This document shows, piece after piece, positions 7,691 to 15,127 of a DNA stretch of 34,595 nt. The stretch's first letter is position 1. Every line of letters begins with the position of its first letter. The stretch is from Lachnospiraceae bacterium (GTDB taxonomy: Bacteria > Bacillota > Clostridia > Lachnospirales > Lachnospiraceae). The stretch covers positions 1-34,595 of the forward strand of contig CAADTT010000034.1 of NCBI GenBank assembly GCA_900752065.1, given 5' to 3'. The translations under genes and the position numbers were made by a program. Below the pieces are notes generated by a model, which was not told the origin of the DNA, did not search any database, and worked only from the letters and a program-made list of their open reading frames with translations.

Positions 7691-9532
7691 AGTCAGGATT
7701 TTCACAACAGAATTGACAATGAGCGCAGCACCCTGTTCAGAATAAGTCACCCCTGACTGCATGAGATAATCTTCATAGGCATCCTGTTCCAAACCGATCA
7801 ATACACATGGGATACGGTAACAGCCATCGCGCTTTGCTACATACTCGCCAGCCGCTTTTGTGTCAAATCCTCCAGAGGAAAGAAATTCTTCCGACAGCTC
7901 ACTTTCTGAAACCCAGAGCGCACAGTTCGCCATTGTATAGGTGGCCTGTTCCTCTATGTGAGGCAGCTGCTTCAATTCCTCCATAAGCGCTGGCTCTATT
8001 TTCTGACCAGACTCCATTGTAAGATTGACATTAAAGTGGCTGTCCTGTTCTGCTTTTGTATTGTTAATATCTGAAACGGAAAAAACAGCCAGAAAACTGA
8101 ACATCAAAAGCATACACAGACTCAGCGTTACCGTACAGGTACGAAACAGCCTCTTATTAGCCGTCATGGAGTTTGCAGAAATATTTCCAAGAAATCCAAA
8201 GCACTTTTTCAGGATCGGATGCTTTGCTGATTTTTTCAAAGAAGGATTGCTCCAACTTTCTTTGACCGCTTCAATCGGGCGAAGTTTTCCCATCTGCCGG
8301 GCAGGACCAGATGCAGCCAGGCAAACCGTCAGGAACGAAAGAATCATGGAAACCACTGCGACCCACGGGGAAAAGGAAGCGGTTATCCGGCTCCCTGTCA
8401 CTTCCTGCGTCAGGTCAGAGTATGCTGCCAATACGCCATAGGAAAAAAGGTATCCAAGTCCCACGGAAACCAGAATGGGAAGCACAGACAACCAGCGCGC
8501 CTCATATACGATCATCATGTGGATCTGCCTTGGAGTCATTCCAATGGATTTTAAGATTCCCAGCTCCTTTACCTTGCGTTTCGCAGAAATAGAAAAAGCG
8601 CCCCGAATGATATAGGCAAATACCGCCATAGATGCTGCCATGACCAAACCGAGCGCAAGCGCAAGTTTGGGAAGGTCACTGCTTAGGAAATGTCCCGGCG
8701 CATAAATTCCATACATCCCAAGCAGGGCTGTGTGGTAACGGAAGGGATAGTCACCAAATTCATCCGGCTGCAAGCCAATGTCCTCTGCTATCTGCGGGAT
8801 GATTTCATAGACTTTTCGCGGCTGCGTCACTTGAAGATAAGCAACGATCCCCGTGTCCTCCGATAATGCGGTCGTGTCCAGCCACCCATACGCAGGGTAG
8901 CCATTGTATGCGCTGGAAACAGTCATATCAATCTCACCAACGATGGTGTACTGCACTTTTCCTGTTTTCACAAATTCTTCCCCGCTTTGAATGGGGGAAA
9001 GAAAATCCACAGTTGTATTTCCTTTCCTGCGTTCGCCCAAATCCAGGTTCAGCCGGTCTCCAATCTCAACAGATGGATTCTGCTCAAAAAAGCTTTTTCC
9101 AACCACAATCTCTCCCGGCGCCTGGGGAACCCGTCCGCGCAGGATCAGATTCTTTTCCCGCATACCGCCCCAATAGGCTCCATCACAGTTTTGGATCAAA
9201 AGATAGGGCAGGCCGGATGCAGCTGGCAATAAGGCGGTCTGATTATCTCCTTTTACCATGATGGTCTGGACATTTTCGTTATTCTGAATCAAATCCAGCT
9301 GGCCGGCATGAATCTCCAAAAGCTGTGCATCCCAATCACCGTAGGCTGCGATCTCCTGCTGCACACTTTGATTCCAATAGCTTTGGACGAATGTGCATAA
9401 CGAACACAAAAAAGTTGATGCGATCAATATGGCTACCATGATAGAAATGGATGTACGCCGGTTTGCTTTCATATTCTGTTTCGCCAGCCGCTTTACAATC
9501 CGGCTGGTATCATTTTCAAATGGTAATGTCAT
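7649..9532 (-). pseudogene. FtsX-like ABC permease, N-terminal part
   Basis: 627 codons: the shared N-terminus MTLPFENDT, a first helix at about 30-50, a large extracytoplasmic domain, an FtsX block (about 290-410, with KVKELGILKSIGMTPRQIH), then a further helix and part of the second outer domain before the frame closes after PKKIWFHI. The rest of the protein continues in the -1 frame (6876-7664). GAAAGGAG is nine bases before the ATG, and promoter copy 3 lies upstream. It is the most divergent of the four permeases and longer than the others when joined. As it stands it lacks the C-terminal permease block and would probably not work unless frameshifting occurs. Confidence 0.8.
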
Positions 9533-9550
9533 AGTCCTTCACTCCTTTCA

Positions 9551-9635
9551 CTATCATCCTAACCCCCAAATGTTGCAGAAACATCCCAAAAGCTCAACAG
9601 TTTAAGGGTGAATTGCTTCCACTTTAGGATATTTC
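9551..9635 (-). promoter_or_regulatory. Regulon promoter element, copy 3 (split permease)
   Basis: Minus strand TTCTGC (9575-9580), 18 bases, then TGATAG (9551-9556). The block CAAATGTTGCAGAA starts at 9567. The flanking arms differ in sequence from copies 1 and 2 (GAAACATCC and GGATATTTC), yet they still pair with each other apart from one G-U on the minus-strand RNA, so the palindrome itself seems to be maintained. Confidence 0.65.
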
Positions 9636-9641
9636 TATTGC

Positions 9642-12062
9642 TTAATCTATCTCTCTCAACTGCTGCACAATAGACTTTTTCTCCAAAAGATGGATCAGAG
9701 CGGCAGCAATTAAAACAGGAAGCAAAATTGCCACTATCATATATCCAGCAAAATGTACTGCTGGGAAATGCCACACCCAAGTATCGTCGCCAACATAATT
9801 CAGATAGCGAACAATTCCATAACCGACCGCAGTTCCAATTAGGACAGCGATACAAATGTTCCAAAAAGCCAGCAAAATGCCTTCACACTGTACTGTCTGC
9901 CGTAACTGCTTTTTCGCCATACCAACAGAGCGCAGAACAGAAAATTCGTGTTTGCGGGAGAGTGTCGTAGCAATCAGTGTATTTACCAGATTGATAACTG
10001 CAAACAGCATGATGAATCCACACAGCCCCCATATCACAAGGCTGGTGCGTTGATACATAGCCTCGCTGTCTTGATAGTAGTCATAGAGAGATTCCATTGT
10101 TACCATCGGTGTGGTATCAAGCAGATCATTCATAGTTTTCCGAAGGGCTGGCTCTTGTAAAAGGTCATCCATACGAACCAGCAACTGACTGTTGAAGTTA
10201 AAGCCAGATGGCATCATTTGATTCATTAGTTCTTCTGGCAGTAGGAAAAATCCTGTTTTTCCAAAAAGTTTACCTCCACCATCATCTTCAAAGATACCAT
10301 CGCTGATTTCTCCAGCAATTCTAAACTCTGTCTCCTGCTCCCGTATCCCATCAAACCAGCGGAACTTCACCGTATCTCCAACATGAAATGTCCAGTCGTA
10401 GATGTAGTCTGCATATTCATTTCGCAACACCAGAATCTCATGGTTTTCAGACATAGTTGAATAATCAGCCGTGCCAGTCACCAAATATTTTTCCAAGAGG
10501 GCCTGCTGATCTGGTGTGAATGGGGTAATATTTTCTTTTTTAGTCACTCCGTTGTATTCAAATTTTGCCTCTAATGTTTTATATTCCGAAACTTCTGCAA
10601 CCCCCTCCATCTGCGCAATGGTCTGTATCAAATCTTCATTCAAAGGATTCTTTAACTGGACTCCAGTTTGTCCATGCGGGTCATTCTTGATCGCATTTCG
10701 GGAAAGCTCAACTTCAAATTCTCCATATTCTAAAAGCCCATGTCTTGCAAGGCGCTCCATATCCAGAGAAGAAAGGAGTGTTGTTCCGCCCATAAACATG
10801 ATTCCTGCAATACCTAACGAAAGAACAGTTACAATCCACTTTTTCCGGTTGCGGGAACTTCCCATAATAGCCAGTGAAAAAGGGGTGATTTTCCGATGTA
10901 GTTTCTTTGAAACAGCAGGAAAACTCTCATATCCGGTGTTTTTTGCTGCCTCGATCGGTGAAATGCTGCCTGCAATTTTTGCAGGCTTGCTCATAGCCAG
11001 CCATATCATGCCATAGACAAGAAGGAAAATTACAATACTGGTTATTGCGGTATTACCCCAGCTCCATCCGTTTGGCTTGAACAGAAAAGCTGCAATCCCA
11101 CCGATTACCAGCCCTAAAGCTGTACCATAAACACAGAAAATCCTACCTTGTACCCGAAGAATTTTCTTAATCTGTTTTGCAGTTGTTCCCATTGTACGCA
11201 ACTGCCCAAATTCCCGCACCTGATTATGCACATAAATATAAAAAATACTGTAAATCACCAAATAACTAACAAAAAGTACAGCAAAAGAAAAGATCATAAC
11301 AATCTGAATATCTTCCCAATTCGGCTCCAGAGAGGAAAGAAAACCATCGTTCGGATCAGAATTTTGCGCTGGAATACCATAGTCAGCTTCAATCTGCTTG
11401 GTCATGGCTTCAAATACCTGCTTGGACATTTCATCCGCATGAGCAAATTGAACAGCCAGCGCTGTTACAGAATGCTGGAATTGGCTTCCCGCTTCTGTAT
11501 ATTGTTTGGAACAGAAAAGGGAGTAGACCCGTTCTGTGGAACCACTGTCTGTAAGGCCTACCACAGTAAAGTTTTCCGTATTTCCATCATAAAACGGGAT
11601 TGTGATTGTTACCCCCAACTCCACCGGAAGCCCCAGTTGCTCCAAATATGCCTTATCCACAGCTACATCATAAAGGTCTATGGGATACTGTCCTTCCACA
11701 ATTTCATCCATAACGATTTGGCTGTTATTTTGCTCGATATAGACAGGGATCACCAGATAGTTTTCAATCTGCGTATTGGCCGCCTGCATATATATCTTTG
11801 AATCCGAAATTCTTTCATCATGCCGCAGGGTCTGCATCTGTTCATCGTTCAGATTGTGATATAACATCTGACTTGACACAAGCAATTCTCGTTTTGCTTC
11901 GGTTTCCATCCCAATCACAGACAAAGCAAAGCCAGACAGCAAGGCAACTGCCAACGCGATGGTCAAAACAGATAAAAATGTTTTAACCCGGCTTTGACTG
12001 ATACTGTGCTTGGCATACTTTTTGACAATCCGGCTAGTATCATTTTCAAATGGTAATGTCAT
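9642..12062 (-). CDS. FtsX-like ABC transporter permease (stand-alone unit)
   Basis: About 806 residues with the same plan as the permeases at 501 and 2963: first helix near 25-45, large outer domain, FtsX block (about 255-370, RTMGTTAKQIKKIL), second outer domain, and a C-terminal FtsX block with SRKHEFSVLRSVGMAKKQL and four helices. I start it at 12062: AAGGAG lies nine bases from this ATG, giving MTLPFENDT as in its paralogues. No ATPase gene accompanies it, so it either uses the ATPase at 5362-6027 or acts without one as a sensor. It has its own copy of the regulon promoter (12081-12165). Substrate unknown. Confidence 0.9.
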   Translation of the reverse strand: MTLPFENDTSRIVKKYAKHSISQSRVKTFLSVLTIALAVALLSGFALSVIGMETEAKRELLVSSQMLYHNLNDEQMQTLRHDERISDSKIYMQAANTQIENYLVIPVYIEQNNSQIVMDEIVEGQYPIDLYDVAVDKAYLEQLGLPVELGVTITIPFYDGNTENFTVVGLTDSGSTERVYSLFCSKQYTEAGSQFQHSVTALAVQFAHADEMSKQVFEAMTKQIEADYGIPAQNSDPNDGFLSSLEPNWEDIQIVMIFSFAVLFVSYLVIYSIFYIYVHNQVREFGQLRTMGTTAKQIKKILRVQGRIFCVYGTALGLVIGGIAAFLFKPNGWSWGNTAITSIVIFLLVYGMIWLAMSKPAKIAGSISPIEAAKNTGYESFPAVSKKLHRKITPFSLAIMGSSRNRKKWIVTVLSLGIAGIMFMGGTTLLSSLDMERLARHGLLEYGEFEVELSRNAIKNDPHGQTGVQLKNPLNEDLIQTIAQMEGVAEVSEYKTLEAKFEYNGVTKKENITPFTPDQQALLEKYLVTGTADYSTMSENHEILVLRNEYADYIYDWTFHVGDTVKFRWFDGIREQETEFRIAGEISDGIFEDDGGGKLFGKTGFFLLPEELMNQMMPSGFNFNSQLLVRMDDLLQEPALRKTMNDLLDTTPMVTMESLYDYYQDSEAMYQRTSLVIWGLCGFIMLFAVINLVNTLIATTLSRKHEFSVLRSVGMAKKQLRQTVQCEGILLAFWNICIAVLIGTAVGYGIVRYLNYVGDDTWVWHFPAVHFAGYMIVAILLPVLIAAALIHLLEKKSIVQQLREID

Positions 12063-12080
12063 AGTCATTCACTCCTTTCG

Positions 12081-12165
12081 CTGTCATCCTAACCCCCAAA
12101 TGTTGCAGAAATATCCCAAAGGCTCAACAGTTTAAGGGTGAATTGCTTCAATTTTAGGACAATTC
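12081..12165 (-). promoter_or_regulatory. Regulon promoter element, copy 4 (stand-alone permease)
   Basis: Minus strand TTCTGC (12105-12110), 18 bases, TGACAG (12081-12086). The block CAAATGTTGCAGAA begins at 12097. The second half, GGTGAATTGCTTCAATTT and on to GGACAATTC, matches copies 1 and 2 and ends at 12165, overlapping the stop codon of the upstream small gene. Here the two arms no longer match well, as if the copy were a mosaic of copies 1/2 and 3. Confidence 0.65.
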
Positions 12166-12424
12166 ATTTTCGTGTGTCTTTTTTATAAAGCCGGATAGAT
12201 ATAAGCAAAACCATTGCTAACTGAATTACAACAAAAAACAGCGTCAGCCAAACGCTCTCATAATAAGAAATATCTGTCCAGAAGACCACCAGATCTACCA
12301 GAGCCACCACACCAGCCGACCATCTGATTTCTCTTGGAAAGAAGTGCCGGAGCAGCAGAACAACAACGACCGGCGGGATCAGCAAGCAAGCTGCATTGAT
12401 GAGTAATGTCTTTGTGATTTCCAT
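12164..12424 (-). CDS. Small three-helix membrane protein
   Basis: 86 residues with three hydrophobic segments (about 7-26, 34-52, 56-77) and a positively charged tail RLYKKDTRK that should stay cytoplasmic. I do not recognise the family. TTGGAGGTGG is well placed before the ATG. It is a single-gene unit between the two-component operon and the stand-alone permease, with promoter copy 5 in front. Small membrane proteins in Bce-type loci sometimes modulate the kinase or transporter; that role here is conjecture. Confidence 0.65.
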   Translation of the reverse strand: MEITKTLLINAACLLIPPVVVVLLLRHFFPREIRWSAGVVALVDLVVFWTDISYYESVWLTLFFVVIQLAMVLLISIRLYKKDTRK

Positions 12425-12451
12425 AAGGCCACCTCCAATTTCATAATGTTG

Positions 12452-12492
12452 CTGTCAGCATAAATCCCAAATGTTGCAGAATTGTCCTAAAA
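12452..12492 (-). promoter_or_regulatory. Regulon promoter element, copy 5 (small membrane protein)
   Basis: Minus strand TTCTGC (12476-12481), 18 bases, TGACAG (12452-12457). CAAATGTTGCAGAA begins at 12468 and continues into GAATTGTCCTAAA. The distal inverted arm of copies 1 and 2 is absent; a terminator occupies that position instead. Confidence 0.65.
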
Positions 12493-12516
12493 TCCATTGC
12501 CCTCTAAAAATTTTTC

Positions 12517-12549
12517 AAAAAAAAGGCAGCCTGCCAAAACAGACTGCCT
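12517..12549 (-). terminator. Intrinsic terminator of the two-component operon
   Basis: AGGCAG (12524-12529) and CTGCCT (12544-12549) pair around a 14-base loop. On the minus strand the stem is followed by TTTTTTTTG. It lies five bases after the kinase stop codon at 12555. Confidence 0.85.
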
Positions 12550-12554
12550 CAGAA

Positions 12555-13586
12555 TTATTTTATGGGCAGGAACACGGAAAAAGTTGATCCTTCCCCAACT
12601 TTAGACTCAACGGTAATATAGCCCCCCTGCATGGTAATGATCTCACGGGCAAGGTATAAGCCGATTCCGACCCCATCTATATCATGCACCGCTTCATCCC
12701 GATAGAAGCGTTTGAAGATCGTGCCCTGAGAATGCTCCGGGATGCCTCTGCCTGTATCTGTCACATCTATCCTCAAATACATTTCCCAATCCCGTACCCT
12801 CACCTGGATGCTGCCACCGGCAGAGGTGTACTTTACCGCATTATCCAGAATGTTAAACAATGCTTCGGAAGTCCAGCGGCTGTCATGGGATATTGTCAGA
12901 TCAGATGGGCAGTCCACCGACAGGCTGATCTCTTTTTGTTCCATCGGAGCCAGAACACCATTGATGGCGCTCACCAGCGTATCCCCGATCACAGCATCCT
13001 GTTTCTCCAGCGTAATGACACCCGTTTCCAGGCGGGAGGTTTTCACCATTCCCTGAATGAGAAAATCCAGTTTATCCAGCTGTGTGCCTGTGGCCTGCAA
13101 AAACTCCTTACGCTTTTCTTCTGTCAATGGCCTTGTCAGCATCGTATCGTTGATCAGCTTCAAATTTGCGATGGGGGTTTTGGTCTGGTGGGAAATATCT
13201 GATACCAGGGATTGCAGTTCTTCCTTTTCTCCCTCTGCCGTATGTCTGGTTTTCTGCATCACATTATAGAGCCGTTCCAGACGATGGCTAATCCGAGACA
13301 GCAGTGTTTCCGCTTCATAGTCTACCTGGGGCCAGTCTGTACTGTCCATCATGTGATCCAATGTCTGGCACAAACCATCGGTGAACAGAGAAAGTTTCTT
13401 TTGAAAATAGTGCAGAAAAACCATGCCCCAAATGTAAAATGCAGCTGTCAAAATAATGCCGCAGATGACAACACGCACATCTTTCGTCAATAGGAAAAAA
13501 ATCAACAGCAGCAAAGCGGCAGTGAGCAGAGTCCCCGCCACAATTTTTCTCAAAAATGCCCTGACAGATAAATTTTGCAGCTTCAT
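12555..13586 (-). CDS. Sensor histidine kinase, intramembrane-sensing (BceS-like)
   Basis: 343 residues. Two helices (about 13-33 and 38-58) are joined by only a few residues (TKDVR), so there is no real extracellular sensor domain. This is the layout of intramembrane-sensing kinases that take their signal from a partner permease. The phospho-acceptor is His133 in SDISHQTKTPIANLK. ATPase motifs follow: N box ALFNILDNAVKY (about 242-253), G1 DTGRGIP (277-283) and G2 GVGIGLYL (about 306-313). It overlaps the response regulator gene by 4 bp. BceS-type kinases in Bacillus work with BceAB-like transporters; the four permeases next door fit that model. Confidence 0.93.
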   Translation of the reverse strand: MKLQNLSVRAFLRKIVAGTLLTAALLLLIFFLLTKDVRVVICGIILTAAFYIWGMVFLHYFQKKLSLFTDGLCQTLDHMMDSTDWPQVDYEAETLLSRISHRLERLYNVMQKTRHTAEGEKEELQSLVSDISHQTKTPIANLKLINDTMLTRPLTEEKRKEFLQATGTQLDKLDFLIQGMVKTSRLETGVITLEKQDAVIGDTLVSAINGVLAPMEQKEISLSVDCPSDLTISHDSRWTSEALFNILDNAVKYTSAGGSIQVRVRDWEMYLRIDVTDTGRGIPEHSQGTIFKRFYRDEAVHDIDGVGIGLYLAREIITMQGGYITVESKVGEGSTFSVFLPIK

Positions 13587-14272
13587 CGAGGCTCACCGCC
13601 GATCCACTGATAGCCCATGCCGTAAGCTGTCTTAATATATTTCCGCTCGTCTGTTTCGATTTTTTTACGGATACGGCTGATGATCGTCGTCAGAGTATGC
13701 TCATCCACAAAATCCCCATCAATGTCCCACAGCTTCTCTAAAATCTGCCGCTTGGTCAGAATAATCCGGGGGTTCTTTACGAACAGGAACAGGGTGCGGT
13801 ATTCCTTCGGTGTAAAGTCCAGGGATTCTCCGGCAAGGGACGCACTTTGTTCGGAGAAGTCAATTTTCAGAAAGCCATCATCAAACAGATCATGCCGGGG
13901 TGTCCGCAGTTCCAGATTTGCAAAAACCGCCGCTACTTTTTTGCAAAGCACCGTCACAGAAAAGGGCTTGGTCACATAATCTGCGCCGCCGACTTCATAG
14001 CCCTTGAGCATATCGCTCTCCTTATCATTGGCTGTGATAAAGATGATATAGGTATGCTGACCGCGATTCCGGATTTCTTCACACAAATCCAGTCCGCTGC
14101 CATCGGGCAGGTTAATATCCAACAGTGCCACATCAAATTCATTTTCCCGCAGCTTTCTTACCGCGCTGTCAAAATTAAAAACCGAAATGACCTCATATCC
14201 GTCAGAGGTCAGATTATATGCCAGGGTCCGATTCAAAAGCTGATCGTCCTCTACAATTAAAATCTTCTTCAA
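13583..14272 (-). CDS. OmpR/PhoB-family response regulator (BceR-like)
   Basis: 229 residues from the TTG start. Receiver domain: acidic pocket VEDD (7-10), phospho-acceptor Asp52 in LLDINLPDG, Thr80 and Lys102 in TKPF. A C-terminal winged-helix domain follows (about 135-229, with TPKEYRTLFLFVKN and TIISRIRKKIE). I choose TTG at 14272 rather than the ATG at 14305 because AAGGAAG sits just before the TTG, giving the usual MKKILIVEDD start, while the ATG has no ribosome site and lies two bases from the predicted -10 hexamer of its own promoter. It is the likely activator of the six repeated promoters, including its own. Confidence 0.92.
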   Translation of the reverse strand: MKKILIVEDDQLLNRTLAYNLTSDGYEVISVFNFDSAVRKLRENEFDVALLDINLPDGSGLDLCEEIRNRGQHTYIIFITANDKESDMLKGYEVGGADYVTKPFSVTVLCKKVAAVFANLELRTPRHDLFDDGFLKIDFSEQSASLAGESLDFTPKEYRTLFLFVKNPRIILTKRQILEKLWDIDGDFVDEHTLTTIISRIRKKIETDERKYIKTAYGMGYQWIGGEPR

Positions 14273-14306
14273 AGCCTTCACTTCCTTTCCCAATTTTCCG
14301 ATCATA

Positions 14307-14345
14307 CTGATATTCTAAACATCAAATGTTGCAGAAATGTCCCAA
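14307..14345 (-). promoter_or_regulatory. Regulon promoter element, copy 6 (two-component operon)
   Basis: Minus strand TTCTGC (14331-14336), 18 bases, TATCAG (14307-14312). CAAATGTTGCAGAA begins at 14323. Its presence before the regulator gene implies autoregulation. The remaining AT-rich sequence, 14346-14430, shows nothing else that I can support. Confidence 0.7.
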
Positions 14346-14433
14346 TCCGATATTTTTCTTTTTAATTATAGGATAGCCTACTTTTCAGCACAAGAATAAA
14401 AATATGAATTTCAATGTCATGTTGGACAACAAG

Positions 14434-14468
14434 AACACCGCCGCAAACTATACGATTGCGGCGGTGTT
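14434..14468 (-). terminator. Strong hairpin after the 209-residue gene
   Basis: AACACCGCCGCAA (14434-14446) and TTGCGGCGGTGTT (14456-14468) are a perfect 13-bp inverted repeat with a 9-base loop. It lies 29 bases after the stop codon at 14498. The following minus-strand sequence is CTTGTTGTCC, only weakly T-rich, but the stem is strong enough for it to be the probable operon end. Confidence 0.7.
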
Positions 14469-14497
14469 GACTATGTATAAAATCTTCCTATAGATTT

Positions 14498-15127
14498 TTA
14501 TGTATGTATCCCGTATTTCGCCGTTTGGATGTTCTCTTCGCCATGCAGGATTACTCCACCGCAAGTCTTTGCGCCCTGTACCATGTAGCCCTCAAAAAAG
14601 AAGCTGTAAGGCAGGTAATCATCCGTCAGGACGATGCGCTCATAGTTGTACCAGTTAAAGTGCTGGTCCAGAAACTTCCCCAGTTTGTGCCGAAGGATAG
14701 GATTTTCCACTACGGCCTTGAGATTTTTCCGGCTGTGAAACTCTAGCTTTGGCCGGTTCTGTTCCGGAATGGACAGCAGCCGCCACCGTGTTCCATCAAC
14801 GGTTTCTTCCTCACCTGCCGCATATGCGCGAAACGGCTCATAGGGCAGCCTGATCCGTTCGGTATAGCCGGAAACGCTGTCTCTGCCAGCATCCTTCAGC
14901 CATGTGAAGGAAAACTCCAGCACTTTGACACCGTCTACGGCATCACACAGCCGCAGTTCTGCATAGGAATGAATATCTTTGGCGATCAAATACTTCTTCT
15001 CCTCCAGCCGCTGCAGTTCCTTTTTCAAAATAATAAATTGCTGCGGCGAACAGCCATTTCTGGAGCGGGTCTTGAGGGAAATACTATCCCGATCCACATA
15101 AACCGTTGCCATTGTCCTATTATTCAT
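14498..15127 (-). CDS. Hypothetical protein, third gene of an unknown operon
   Basis: 209 residues, soluble, with no signal peptide or membrane segment. I do not recognise a family. Visible features are a short helical region with ILKKELQRLEEKKYL (about 29-43), a mixed region with aromatic and acidic residues, and a C-terminal stretch KFLDQHFNWYNYERIVLTDDYLPYSFFFEGY. The start has GAGGTGG upstream and overlaps the end of the 824-residue gene by 8 bp, so the two are tightly coupled and the products probably act together. A hairpin (14434-14468) ends the operon. Confidence 0.8.
   Translation of the reverse strand: MNNRTMATVYVDRDSISLKTRSRNGCSPQQFIILKKELQRLEEKKYLIAKDIHSYAELRLCDAVDGVKVLEFSFTWLKDAGRDSVSGYTERIRLPYEPFRAYAAGEEETVDGTRWRLLSIPEQNRPKLEFHSRKNLKAVVENPILRHKLGKFLDQHFNWYNYERIVLTDDYLPYSFFFEGYMVQGAKTCGGVILHGEENIQTAKYGIHT

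Noticed and set aside
14408..14497. 29-codon plus-strand peptide starting MNFNVMLDN
   Set aside because: It lies across the 13-bp terminator stem and has no ribosome site.
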